From positions 1-31,485 of the IMG/VR virus record IMGVR_UViG_3300034196_000086: a stretch of DNA of 31,485 nt; one strand, 5' to 3'. This document shows, piece by piece, positions 20,680 through 28,857 of the stretch (positions are counted from its first letter, which is position 1; the number at the start of each line of letters is the position of its first letter). The translations under genes and the position numbers were made by a program. The notes beneath the pieces are model-generated. The model was given only the letters and a program-made list of their open reading frames with translations, had not been told where the DNA came from and made no database searches. This stretch comes from a virus.

Positions 20680-23600
20680 CTAGCTAGACTGTCGCTTCTG
20701 AATCGCCGTAAGCAGCGCTTCTGCCATCGTATCCTGCGCACCATCGAAGGCCGCCCTCGCCGCAGCAGGGTCCATCCCAGCGGGGATTTGCAGAACGATA
20801 TCCCCAACTGAGATCGAAGTTGCAGCGCTCGCTCCATTTGCCCCTGTGCCGAAAGCCCCCGCCGTGGAGGTCAGTGGACTGGTGATCGCATCGAATGCTG
20901 CGGTCGGGTTCGCATTGAGCGACATGATGTCGGCAATGTCACTCATGGTCATGCTCAGCGGACCAGTCGCACTAAGACCGGCCGCCAAGTCCTGAACGAA
21001 ACGCTGACCACGAAGCTTGACATATCCGTGGCCGGAAAGCGGTCCGGTCTCAGCAGGCGAGCCAGGCATGACGGATGCGACCTTTCCGATGATCTTAGAT
21101 GCAGCATCACCAGCAGCCTGAGCCATCGACTCGATTCCCTTGATGAATCCGCTGATGAGATCCTTACCCCAGTTATAAGCAGAAGAGATCAGCCCGGTGA
21201 ATGCTCCAGTGATATCCGAAACAATCCCACGGATTGCTGCCATAACGTTCGTTACCATCGTCCTAACTGCATCGACGAGTCCGTTCCAGATCTTATCCCA
21301 GAGCGCCTTGATCGTATTGAGAACGCCCTCGATTGTCGTGCGAACCGTGTTAATGGCGTCGGAGACGTTAGTCTTGATCGTATTCCAGATCGCGGAGAGC
21401 TTTGTTGAGACCGCATCCCAGGCTGTGTCCCAAATCCCCTTAATGAAATCTAGTCCAGTCTGAATCACGGCCTTGGCATTGTCAATCCCAGTCTGAACGA
21501 ATGCCTTGATTTCGGTCCACTTTGTAGAAAGATAGGTCGACACTACATCCCAGGCTGTATTCCAGATAGTCTGGATGAAATCGAGACCAGCCTGAATGTA
21601 ACCCTTCACTGTTTCGATAGCTGTCGAAACGGTCGAAGTAATGTTGGTCCAGACAGTTACTAGGAAATTCCAGACATTTGTAAAGATTGTCGAAACAGTA
21701 TCCCAGATCGCGGAAACTGCTGTCATCACACCATCCTTGATGGTATTCCAGGCGGTGATGACAAAATCAATGACAGGCTGCATGACAGCCATAAGGAAGT
21801 CGACCATCTTGTTCCACCACTCGATAACCCCGTTAACGAGGTCAGGAATGATGGAGTTGCCGATCAGCACATCATAGAGCCACTGGAAGAATCCGATGAT
21901 GGTATTGATGAAGTTCATCGCTCCACCGGCAATTCCATCCCAGAGGAACTGGAAGAACGAAACGATTCCGTTCCAGGCGGACTTCAGGAATTCAACAGCG
22001 TTCGTCGCGCCGCCCTTGATTGCATCCCAGATGTAACTCCAGGCTGCGGAAATGGCGGCTCCAGCGATCTGGATGATCCCCTTGATGATCTCGAATCCGC
22101 CCTTAAGGATTCCCCAGATAATGTCCCAGAATCCGAACAGGATCATCACCAGGCCATCCCAGATCTTTCCCCAGTCGCCAGCGAAAATCGCGGCAAAAAT
22201 GGTGAAGATTCCTCGGATGATGTTGAAGGCGCCAGAAATGACACCCTTGATTACTTCCCAAACTCCGGAAAGAATTGTCGACAACCCGGGCCAGACTGCA
22301 TTCCAAATAGACATGATCTGATCGAGTGCGCCAGAAATTTCATCGACCAGCCAATTTAGAACAAATTCAGCGCCCGTCTTGATGTTATCCCAAGCCTTCG
22401 TAAAAGTCGCGGAGTTGTCATCCCACCACTGAACGAACTTGGCCCATTCTTCCTGAAGGAACTTGAGACCTTCCTGAATAGCAGGTCCAACTGTATCCAG
22501 GATGCTCTGACCGATATCCTTCAACTTCTGAACGAACTCATCTACCTTCGCTCGGAAGCCATCAAAATTCTGGTAGGCCAGAATGAGGGCTCCAACGACC
22601 AGCGCAATAATTCCGGCCCAGGCGAAGAAGGCGGCGCTGATCCCCGCCACGGCGGAAGCGCCCGCGCTGATCCCAGACCAGATAAGACTGAAGATGGGAA
22701 GAAGCAGGCCGACAACGTTAACGACCGCAAGGATCGGGCCGATCATATTAACGAAGACAGCCGAAACACCGGCGAAAGCTAGAAGTCCAGTCAGGGTGAT
22801 AGGAGAGATCTCTCCGAGCTTAGTCAGGCCATCGAAGACCTGGGTCAGCATCTGCATGACCCTTTCGCCGATTGGGGCAGCGGCGATAACTAGGGCAACA
22901 AAAGCCTTGCCAAGCGATGCAAGGAGATTTAGAACTAGTGGAGTGTTTTCCTTGATGTAAGTAACGAACTTCTGGAATCCAGGGTTGCTACCTAGAGTTG
23001 CACCCCACTCAGCGAACTTCCGTGTAAGTTCCTCAAGCCCTCCTAGGAATCCCTTCTGGAATGGGAAGAAAGCATTGAGGATTCCGACGAAGCCAGTGGC
23101 TAGGTTCCCCAGGATGTGACCGAACGAAGTAATGGCCGGACCAGCATTGTTGGTCAGGTTATTGAAGAACTCCTGCCATACTGGACTCTTGAATGCGGCG
23201 ATCGACTCAGTCTGCAATCCATGGATAGCCTTAGTCGCATTCTGCATCAGCGGAGTCATCGCTGGGATTGCCGCAGAAAGAGCGTTCATTGCCTCAGAAG
23301 CCATGACAAAGATCTCAGGCCGAAACTGTTCGGCGAAATCAGTCCATGCCTTCTTCAGCGCCATGAAACTCGTAACTAGCTTCTGCTGTGCAGGATCCAG
23401 GGATTCATACAGGGCCTTTAGCTTGGCAAGCGCAGTTTCCTTCTGCTTATCCGTAACGGCCTGATCATAAGCAGTCTGTGCCGCTGTCATCTTCTTGATG
23501 ACGTCGGTGATCGGCTTGAAGACAGTGATGGCAACGCCAGCGAAGAGAGCAGCCCCAGCGCCAGCCGCAGAGGCTGCGGCAGCGAAGGCTAGGAGTCCAG

Positions 23601-24126
23601 TCACACCAACGGCAGCGATCGGAACTAGGCCAGGACCTAGAGCGATGACCGCAGTTGTCAATCCACGGATGGTTCCGGAGGCGCGCTGCGCAGCAGCGGA
23701 GATCTGGTTCAGAGACTTGAAGGCGCTCTGATCCTTGTCGACTTCGATCTTTTCCTTCGAAAGCGCCTTCAGTTCTTCCTTGAAGATCGCCATATGAAGG
23801 AGAGCGCCGGTTGTATCGATATCAACGTCAACCCCGACCGTCGATCGATCCAATTCACGCATCTTGCGCTGGAGTTCTTCTAGCTGCGCAATTGCCTGCT
23901 TTGCCTGAACATCAGTCTCAATGTCGACGGTGTTACCCTCAAGCCACACCATTTCTTCCTTGAGGCGTTCAAACTCCTTCTTTGCGGCATCAGCGCTAAC
24001 GCGGACGGAAATGTCAGGATCTTCGGTAGCCAGACGCTGAAGCATCTGCTGAAGCTTCAGAATGTCTTCCTGAGCACCCTGGTCCTTGACGGTGACCTCA
24101 ATGCTCAGTTCGGCGACCGTAGGCAC
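20680..24126 (-). CDS. Tape measure protein, 1148 aa
   Basis: The GTG at 24126 follows a GAGAGGCGG site. The first 150 residues are charged coiled coil (DILKLQQMLQRLATE, ERLKEEMVWLEGN). Hydrophobic segments lie at about 160-215 (VPIAAVGVTGLLAFAAAASA) and 410-520 (SAVFVNMIGPILAVVNVVGL). The C-terminal half contains many tryptophan repeats of the form ...WDxxWxxVxxxL/TxWxxI (IQTIWNTAWDVVSTYLSTKW, FIKGIWDTAWDAVSTKLSAI). This is the pattern of siphovirus tape measures, which set the tail length and enter the host during injection. By the usual 1.5 angstrom per residue rule the tail would be about 170 nm. It follows the frameshifted chaperone, the conserved order. Confidence 0.95.
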   Translation of the reverse strand: MPTVAELSIEVTVKDQGAQEDILKLQQMLQRLATEDPDISVRVSADAAKKEFERLKEEMVWLEGNTVDIETDVQAKQAIAQLEELQRKMRELDRSTVGVDVDIDTTGALLHMAIFKEELKALSKEKIEVDKDQSAFKSLNQISAAAQRASGTIRGLTTAVIALGPGLVPIAAVGVTGLLAFAAAASAAGAGAALFAGVAITVFKPITDVIKKMTAAQTAYDQAVTDKQKETALAKLKALYESLDPAQQKLVTSFMALKKAWTDFAEQFRPEIFVMASEAMNALSAAIPAMTPLMQNATKAIHGLQTESIAAFKSPVWQEFFNNLTNNAGPAITSFGHILGNLATGFVGILNAFFPFQKGFLGGLEELTRKFAEWGATLGSNPGFQKFVTYIKENTPLVLNLLASLGKAFVALVIAAAPIGERVMQMLTQVFDGLTKLGEISPITLTGLLAFAGVSAVFVNMIGPILAVVNVVGLLLPIFSLIWSGISAGASAVAGISAAFFAWAGIIALVVGALILAYQNFDGFRAKVDEFVQKLKDIGQSILDTVGPAIQEGLKFLQEEWAKFVQWWDDNSATFTKAWDNIKTGAEFVLNWLVDEISGALDQIMSIWNAVWPGLSTILSGVWEVIKGVISGAFNIIRGIFTIFAAIFAGDWGKIWDGLVMILFGFWDIIWGILKGGFEIIKGIIQIAGAAISAAWSYIWDAIKGGATNAVEFLKSAWNGIVSFFQFLWDGIAGGAMNFINTIIGFFQWLYDVLIGNSIIPDLVNGVIEWWNKMVDFLMAVMQPVIDFVITAWNTIKDGVMTAVSAIWDTVSTIFTNVWNFLVTVWTNITSTVSTAIETVKGYIQAGLDFIQTIWNTAWDVVSTYLSTKWTEIKAFVQTGIDNAKAVIQTGLDFIKGIWDTAWDAVSTKLSAIWNTIKTNVSDAINTVRTTIEGVLNTIKALWDKIWNGLVDAVRTMVTNVMAAIRGIVSDITGAFTGLISSAYNWGKDLISGFIKGIESMAQAAGDAASKIIGKVASVMPGSPAETGPLSGHGYVKLRGQRFVQDLAAGLSATGPLSMTMSDIADIMSLNANPTAAFDAITSPLTSTAGAFGTGANGASAATSISVGDIVLQIPAGMDPAAARAAFDGAQDTMAEALLTAIQKRQSS

Positions 24127-24147
24127 TGATGACCGCCTCTCATGACA

Positions 24148-24695
24148 TCAACGAGCGGAATGCTTTCGCTTCTCCGCGTGCGCGCGAGCACGACGCTCCG
24201 CATCCATTGCTGCCAATGCTACCTCAGTCCAATACAGAGGCTGGCGAGCCAATTCCCATGGCGGAACGCCGAGATACTTCGCGGCGCGCACCAGTGGATA
24301 CCATTCGGGCTGTTCGCCCATCTGCCCCTCGGTAATCAGCCAGCGTCCGAGGAGCTTTCCGCTTCCCCCGCGCTCTGGTGGTTCCTCACGGCGAGCAGGA
24401 TCTCCCGGAAGATGTTCGTACGAACATGGCGAAGGCGCTCGAACTCAAGCGGGACCTTCGTTTCGTTGTCATCCTCCATCAGGTCCCAGTCCTCGACAAT
24501 TTCGATGACCTGGTTGATGATTCGAGTAACCTGCTCCTCTTCGGTGCCATTCATCATCGCCTGTAGTTCTGCGATGGTGGCATGCGAAGGGCGGTACTTC
24601 ACCTTTAGGACAGCGCCCCCAGCGAAGGGGACGGATAGCCAGGAGGATGGGCTGAGTGCTTCGGATAGGCGCATGGCCTGAGGATGCCAAGCCAT
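24148..24695 (-). CDS. Tail assembly chaperone GT fusion made by -1 frameshift
   Basis: The second frame has no good own start but reads through from the G protein if the ribosome slips back one base at GGGGGAA (minus strand, 24369-24363; zero-frame codons GGG GAA). The -1 frame then encodes SGKLLGRWLITEGQMGEQPE, followed by a Pro/Trp-rich part (YLGVPPWELARQPLYWTE) and a basic end, stopping at TGA 24150-24148. This is the conserved G/GT layout in which the fusion helps the tape measure fold and recruits tail subunits. The slip site is imperfect: GGG re-pairs fully, but GAA to GGA has one mismatch. Coordinates mark both frames joined. Confidence 0.75.
24336..24695 (-). CDS. Tail assembly chaperone G protein, 119 aa
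   Basis: The ATG at 24695 has a GGAAGG sequence three bases upstream. The protein has the typical chaperone composition: a beta-rich start (SWLSVPFAGGAVLKVKYRPS), then a helix-rich acidic middle (NGTEEEQVTRIINQVIEIVE), and a C-terminal helix (NIFREILLAVRNH). It ends shortly after the slip site with AGEAESSSDAG. Its place directly before the tape measure gene and the frameshift overlap define it. It follows the SLOG gene by ten bases, so that gene lies within the tail operon. Confidence 0.85.
   Translation of the reverse strand: MAWHPQAMRLSEALSPSSWLSVPFAGGAVLKVKYRPSHATIAELQAMMNGTEEEQVTRIINQVIEIVEDWDLMEDDNETKVPLEFERLRHVRTNIFREILLAVRNHQSAGEAESSSDAG
24363..24369 (-). other. Programmed -1 frameshift site GGGGGAA
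   Basis: On the minus strand the heptamer G GGG GAA sits 9 codons before the zero-frame stop codon of the G protein (24336-24338). A single base slip backwards gives the T extension frame, which is open to 24148. Sequence alone cannot prove the exact slip point. Confidence 0.65.
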
Positions 24696-24705
24696 GCGCC
24701 TTCCG

Positions 24706-25161
24706 TCAAACGGCGGTCGTCAGATTCGACAGAACATAGACCTTCGCCATCTTTCCGGAGTTCCTTGCCTTCCGAATGGTCTGCCAGGTACCGGAGCGAG
24801 TGGACTTCGGATGAGATTCACGTTCGCGCGGGAAGGCGACAAGACTGTCACTGTTCTCGACGATCTCATAATTTCTCTGGGCGTAAGAAGTGCCCGGAGG
24901 CATGAAGTGAACTTCGACTCTCTTCTGAAGCAACATCATGTCGATGAAGCGCATGTTCACTCGACTGCGATCCGCAGGAACGAAAATCTTCTGAGTCATG
25001 TTCGGACGGTGGTGCAGAAACCAGACGGCGATAAATTCGTCGATTCCGATGCAGGCACCAGTCACCACCGCATCGCCATACAGCGAATGCAGAATCCTTT
25101 CTACGCTGACTTCTTCTTCTTCGGAGAGGTCTCGGGAGCCAGAAAATCCGATGGTTCGCAT
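24706..25161 (-). CDS. SLOG-family Rossmann protein (DprA/YpsA-like), 151 aa
   Basis: The N-terminus IGFSGSRDLSEEEE is the Gly-rich nucleotide loop of SLOG proteins, followed by VVTGACIGIDEFIAV (residues 32-46) in the position of the VTGGAxGID motif, a phosphate-binding RNYEIVENSDSLVAFP (96-111), and the final SGTWQTIRKARNSGKM (about 122-137) where the family has Gly-Thr-x-x-Thr-Ile and an Arg/Lys helix. SLOG domains bind nucleotide-like ligands and appear in DprA, in stress and in anti-phage defence (ThsA-type) proteins. This gene is a cargo insert: it has a hairpin before it, a -10 box five bases before its ATG (leaderless) and sits inside the tail operon between the major tail protein and chaperones. 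The ligand is unknown. Confidence 0.8.
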   Translation of the reverse strand: MRTIGFSGSRDLSEEEEVSVERILHSLYGDAVVTGACIGIDEFIAVWFLHHRPNMTQKIFVPADRSRVNMRFIDMMLLQKRVEVHFMPPGTSYAQRNYEIVENSDSLVAFPRERESHPKSTRSGTWQTIRKARNSGKMAKVYVLSNLTTAV

Positions 25162-25166
25162 GCTTC

Positions 25167-25172
25167 ATCATA
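25167..25172 (-). promoter_or_regulatory. -10 box placed for leaderless SLOG transcript
   Basis: TATGAT (minus strand) lies five bases before the ATG at 25161, so a transcript starting about there would have no leader. The -35 region, 17 bases further, is weak; the CTTGTCAAG motif lies between them (25182-25190). Confidence 0.45.
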
Positions 25173-25195
25173 CAACAACTTCTTGACAAGCGAAA

Positions 25196-25221
25196 GCCCC
25201 CGGCGCCGAAGCACCGGGGGC
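25196..25221 (-). terminator. UUCG-loop hairpin terminator after the major tail protein
   Basis: An 11-bp stem GCCCCCGGYGC / GCRCCGGGGGC (25196-25206 and 25211-25221, one G-T wobble) closes on a TTCG tetraloop, followed on the minus strand by TTTCG. It lies 10 bases beyond the stop of the major tail protein gene. Confidence 0.8.
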
Positions 25222-25231
25222 ACGCCTTGGA

Positions 25232-26233
25232 TCAGAGAGTGGCAGTTGTCGTGATAACCTCAGCGTGGAAAGCCTTGGCCCAGGTTGCGTCGACCGTGTT
25301 CCCGAAGGTCCATTCGATGGCGTAAACACCATCCTCGTCCGAGAACTCACCGACATCGGAGATCTGGCCTGCGCAGTCCAGCGTGAACTTGTGCTTGACC
25401 GTAACGCCGCCCGTGTAGATCGTCGGCCCAACAGCCTCCATGCGGAGGAACTTCGTCGTACCCGCCCGCATCGCGGTTAGGTTCGCCATACCTTCGGCAT
25501 CGGCCTCCTGCATGATGGTGAACTGCGCAGTCGGCTCAGTTTCGACGGTAGTCACGAACGAAGGTAGGGATGCGTCGACAACCCAAAGGGGACCGAAGCG
25601 GGACGACAATTCGAAGGAACCCGAAAGCGCGCGGGTCATCTTCGTAGTCCCCAGCGCCGCCGCGGAGTTGTCCAGGTAGAAGGTAACTTCGGTCGGCCGG
25701 ACCGGAACCTGAGGAAGCATCGTCGGCGCTGCCGTCAACGTCACTCCGTCCTCAAGGGCACGAGCGATAGCCGTGCCTTCGAGCGTGACCTCTTCGCGGG
25801 AGAAGTTGATAGTAAGGTCAGAGATGATGACGTTGGTAGCCCTGTGCGCCCGCACCGAGGAGCCCTGCTCGACCGTGAAGGTCTTCGGGGTGTCAGCACC
25901 GAAGGCGTTCGAATCGAAGACCCACTTCCGTCCAAGTGTGTCAGTCGAAGCATCCATGACGTTTGTGACAGTTCCTGTGCTCATCAGGGACGAGAGCACG
26001 TAAGGCAGTTCGGTGTAGGCCGGAGCCCCTTCTAGGGAAGCTTCAGACCATTCCTTGCCTAGGATCTGAAGGTTCGCGTACTTCTGACCGATGGGACGCT
26101 GGGAGTTGGTTTCAACCTTCGGTGCAAGATTGAAACCAATCGAACCTAGACGCCTCGGTGCGGCGACGGCGGTACCCGGGGTCGTTTCGACACCGATCTG
26201 AACCGCCTGGGAAATGGTGCTGCGCTCCGCCAC
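25232..26233 (-). CDS. Major tail protein
   Basis: The GTG at 26233 has GAGGAG seven bases upstream. The 333-residue protein has the features of siphovirus tail tube proteins: the start ISQAVQIGVETTPGTAVAA followed by RRLGSIGFNLAPKVE, a long beta-rich core, and GVTVKHKFTLDCAGQISDVG then EFSDEDGVYAIEWTFGN near the end. Tube proteins form hexameric rings that stack into the tail. Position upstream of the chaperone and tape measure genes agrees. A strong terminator follows, so the tail tube gene can be expressed at a higher level than its downstream neighbours. Confidence 0.92.
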   Translation of the reverse strand: MAERSTISQAVQIGVETTPGTAVAAPRRLGSIGFNLAPKVETNSQRPIGQKYANLQILGKEWSEASLEGAPAYTELPYVLSSLMSTGTVTNVMDASTDTLGRKWVFDSNAFGADTPKTFTVEQGSSVRAHRATNVIISDLTINFSREEVTLEGTAIARALEDGVTLTAAPTMLPQVPVRPTEVTFYLDNSAAALGTTKMTRALSGSFELSSRFGPLWVVDASLPSFVTTVETEPTAQFTIMQEADAEGMANLTAMRAGTTKFLRMEAVGPTIYTGGVTVKHKFTLDCAGQISDVGEFSDEDGVYAIEWTFGNTVDATWAKAFHAEVITTTATL

Positions 26234-26303
26234 GGCGGGGCTCCTCTCGCTGTCGAATCTGACCCCGGGCCCTATTCTGCCAGGCTCCGGGAGTACCTAT
26301 CTG

Positions 26304-28073
26304 TTACTGACCCCAGACCAGGGACACGTACTTTGCTGCGGTTGCAGGCTGATTGCCCTCCGGGCCGTAAAGCGCGAAGCGCGGCCACAGATTGAACTGG
26401 ACATCGTAAAGAAGTTCGCCTGGCCCAGTTCCAGCGTGCGCGCGGAAGTAGCGGTTCATCTGCTCAACATATGCAGGAGATTCGCCCCCTCCACCGGCGC
26501 ACTGGGAAGCGATTCCACAGTTGCCCCACTCGCCAACCGACAGGGGCACGCCCTGCGCTTCAGCAAACTTCCGGTGGGATTCAATGCTATCCGGGTTGGT
26601 CGTGTCGTTCAGGGAAGCCCAGACGGCAGCCGCATCGGTCCGGTGCGGATACTGGTTGTAAGTGTCTAGGCAGTAGACATCGACGACCTTGCGGTCCAGC
26701 CCGTCAGTCTTGACGAACAAGTTCTCGGGATTCGCTGCGCCAACCGAAGAGCCATCGTTCGGACAGAGGACGACCTGAGGCGCATTGGTGTCGCTGAAGG
26801 TGCTGTAGCGCAGCGAAGAGAAGCGAGCGATGGCGTTACGGAAGTTGGCTTCCTGCCCGGTCGGAACATTCCATTCCGTCCAGTTGCCATTCATCTCGTG
26901 CGCGAAGCGGATGTAGACCTTCTTCGGGTCCATTCCATTGGCGGCAAGCTTTCCCTTCAGGGCCGTCAGCATCGACTGCCACTGGACATTGTAAGCACCG
27001 GCCGCAGCATTCGCCCAGGACTGTCCGCTCCAGATCGCACCGACTGCAATGTCCAGAGAAATATTCGGGCCGGTCACTCCGGCCATGTCTCCAGTGGTTC
27101 CGAAGGAACATGCACTTGCGGAGCAATCCTGGCTGTCCGACCAAGTTCCGACGATCTTAACCGGTTCGCCGCGCCAGGTCCCGAAGGTTCCGTTCGCTGC
27201 GTAGATCGAAGATGCCCCGGAGAGCCACGTAGCGGCCCCTGTGGGGCTCGGAGATGGCGAAGTGGTGCTAGGAGACGGAGAGGGGCTTTCCGTGGTTGGA
27301 GACGGCGACGTAGGGCTCGTAGAAGGGCTCTCCGTCGTCACCGTCGGCGTCGCGGTCACCGTAGGGGTAACCGTGACGGTCGGAGTGATAGTAACGGCCG
27401 GTGCAGTCACTGTCACGGTCGGAACGCCAGGAGTCACCGTAACTGCGGGAGCAGTCGACGTAACGGCAGGAGCCGTCACGGTTGGCGTAACCGTTACCGT
27501 TGCGGTCGGGCTTCCAGGAACCGACGTCGAAGGTGAAGGTGAAGGCCCGCCGATGTCGCCAGCCACAATGTTCGTCATCTTCACGCCAGCGCTGGACTGC
27601 CAGACGACGGGAACAACTCCGCGACCCGTGTAGGTCCCAGGAACAGTGCGCTGAGCGATCTGCGCACCATTCCAGAAGATCGTCAGCAGATTGGCGCTGT
27701 CGATGGTGACCTTGAGATTTCCGCTCGCGGTACGAGCAGAGTTGCCAGCAAGGTAGCTTCCGGCCGAAGGTTCTGTCTTCCAGGCTGTTGCGGAGACCGC
27801 AACAAGGATATTGCTGGTCGCGCTGTAGCGCAGGCGGAATCCTGCATTATGATCCTGGTCGGTGAGTCCGGAGATATCCGCCTGAGCAAACTGTCCAGCA
27901 GTGTCAGTGTTGCCAAGACTTGCGTCATTGACCCAAGTCCAAGCGGTCGCCGGTGCATACTGCGCGCGAGTGAAGCTAGCCGCCGACGCGGAGACCGCAG
28001 TAACCCCCGCCACGGCGAGGCACGCAGCGAGCGCGGCGCCCAGCCACGCTGCCATAGTCTTTCGTGGTGTCAT
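26304..28073 (-). CDS. Secreted GH26-like glycoside hydrolase with LamG-like domain
   Basis: Residues 1-31 are a Sec signal peptide (basic start, hydrophobic core, AxA end). Residues about 33-174 are a beta-rich domain resembling LamG/concanavalin or carbohydrate-binding folds. Residues about 176-280 are a Thr/Pro/Ser/Val linker of TVTVTPTVT-type repeats then SPSPSP repeats, typical of secreted actinobacterial enzymes. Residues about 282-589 match a GH26-like (beta-mannanase/endoglucanase) catalytic domain: IRFAHEMNGNWTEW holds the acid/base Glu393, and LSVGEWGNCG holds the nucleophile Glu515. The exact substrate cannot be read. It starts with GAGGATCACG before ATG 28073 right after the tail terminator gene, so it is co-transcribed with structural genes although it should be exported. 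Probably a moron. Confidence 0.85.
   Translation of the reverse strand: MTPRKTMAAWLGAALAACLAVAGVTAVSASAASFTRAQYAPATAWTWVNDASLGNTDTAGQFAQADISGLTDQDHNAGFRLRYSATSNILVAVSATAWKTEPSAGSYLAGNSARTASGNLKVTIDSANLLTIFWNGAQIAQRTVPGTYTGRGVVPVVWQSSAGVKMTNIVAGDIGGPSPSPSTSVPGSPTATVTVTPTVTAPAVTSTAPAVTVTPGVPTVTVTAPAVTITPTVTVTPTVTATPTVTTESPSTSPTSPSPTTESPSPSPSTTSPSPSPTGAATWLSGASSIYAANGTFGTWRGEPVKIVGTWSDSQDCSASACSFGTTGDMAGVTGPNISLDIAVGAIWSGQSWANAAAGAYNVQWQSMLTALKGKLAANGMDPKKVYIRFAHEMNGNWTEWNVPTGQEANFRNAIARFSSLRYSTFSDTNAPQVVLCPNDGSSVGAANPENLFVKTDGLDRKVVDVYCLDTYNQYPHRTDAAAVWASLNDTTNPDSIESHRKFAEAQGVPLSVGEWGNCGIASQCAGGGGESPAYVEQMNRYFRAHAGTGPGELLYDVQFNLWPRFALYGPEGNQPATAAKYVSLVWGQ
27230..27545. repeat. Tandem TVT/SPSP repeat coding region in the hydrolase linker
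   Basis: Short, imperfect repeats (units like ACGGTCGGAGT and CCGTAACG) make the low-complexity linker of the hydrolase. It is a coding repeat, not a CRISPR array: units are degenerate and there are no unique spacers. Such stretches tend to expand and contract. Confidence 0.55.
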
Positions 28074-28081
28074 CGTGATCC

Positions 28082-28504
28082 TCAGTTAGAGGCTGCCCGA
28101 AGCCGGTAATTCGCTCCGACATGCATGTACTGCACGCCGTCGATGGTCTCCGGGTAATGAAAAACAGTGTCTCGGACGCAGGTGATGCTTCCGTTCGCTG
28201 TCGTTGCGAACTTTCCGTGCAGGACAGATTCAAGAGCCCTCATCACAGCCCGGCCAGGGACGAATGAGTTCGAGCGATGAACCGCCTTGATCCCATATAG
28301 ATTGTCCGTGTCAAACCTCGTTGCGCCAACTCCTCGGATATCCCTTGTGGAGATGTGCCCGACTAGCACGTATGGAGGTTCAGTTACTTCCGTGGTCTGT
28401 CCATTGATTACTCGGGTTACGAGTTCCGTGGGCAGAACTGCATCCTTGATCACCTGAATTAGCCAGGGCTCAAGGACATCTAGCGTTTCGTATCCAGTTG
28501 TCAT
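28082..28504 (-). CDS. Tail terminator protein (DUF3168-like), 140 aa
   Basis: The ATG at 28504 overlaps the stop of the neck gene (ATGA). The sequence pattern, an N-terminal helix (LDVLEPWLIQVIKDAVL), strands with VLVGHISTRDI, a helix with RAVMRALESVLHG and a final strand pair (DGVQYMHVGANYRLR), is that of tail terminator or tail completion proteins, which cap the tail tube and join it to the neck. It is placed between the neck and the major tail protein as in other siphoviruses. The inserted hydrolase separates it from the tube gene. Confidence 0.8.
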   Translation of the reverse strand: MTTGYETLDVLEPWLIQVIKDAVLPTELVTRVINGQTTEVTEPPYVLVGHISTRDIRGVGATRFDTDNLYGIKAVHRSNSFVPGRAVMRALESVLHGKFATTANGSITCVRDTVFHYPETIDGVQYMHVGANYRLRAASN

Positions 28505-28857
28505 CCTGCCCTCGCCGCCTTTCGAAGCGCCTCAGCCATGATGACAATGAATCGCGGTTCGAACATGTGCGCAGTTGGCGCAACGATCGGGCGGGCAGCC
28601 TGCTTGATCGTCCCGAATTCCTGGAAACCGGAGTAGAAACCAATCTCTCCGATGTTTCCAATCCAGATGTCGGCGAGCAGAGGATCTAGGCTATGGTCCT
28701 TAATGGATGCGCTGATGTATCCATGACGCTTCCAGACCGCACCCTTGAGCAGGTCGATGAGTTCCTGTGCGGAAGTGTCGATCCCATTCTCTTCTTCCCG
28801 AGGGATCGCGCGCGCGACATCGGGAAGCTTGGAGTACACCAACGTGACCTTACCCAT
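28501..28857 (-). CDS. Neck / HK97 gp10-like head-tail connector
   Basis: ATG 28857 shares its A with the TGA of the gene upstream and has GGGAG five bases before it (GTG at 28860 is possible). The protein has the HK97 gp10-type motif GEIGFYSGFQEFGTIKQAAR followed by PIVAPTAHMFEPRFIVIM, i.e. a strand with G-x-E-x-G-T and the Arg-Pro segment near the C-terminus. These proteins help join the head connector to the tail. Position agrees. Confidence 0.82.
   Translation of the reverse strand: MGKVTLVYSKLPDVARAIPREEENGIDTSAQELIDLLKGAVWKRHGYISASIKDHSLDPLLADIWIGNIGEIGFYSGFQEFGTIKQAARPIVAPTAHMFEPRFIVIMAEALRKAARAG

Noticed and set aside
26234-26303. Terminator between hydrolase and major tail protein
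   Set aside because: Only a 5-6 bp stem (CCCGG / CCGGG) with a long loop can be drawn; too weak to call.
27230-27545. Possible CRISPR array
   Set aside because: The short repeats are degenerate, encode a TVT/SPSP linker in frame, and have no constant repeat-spacer spacing.
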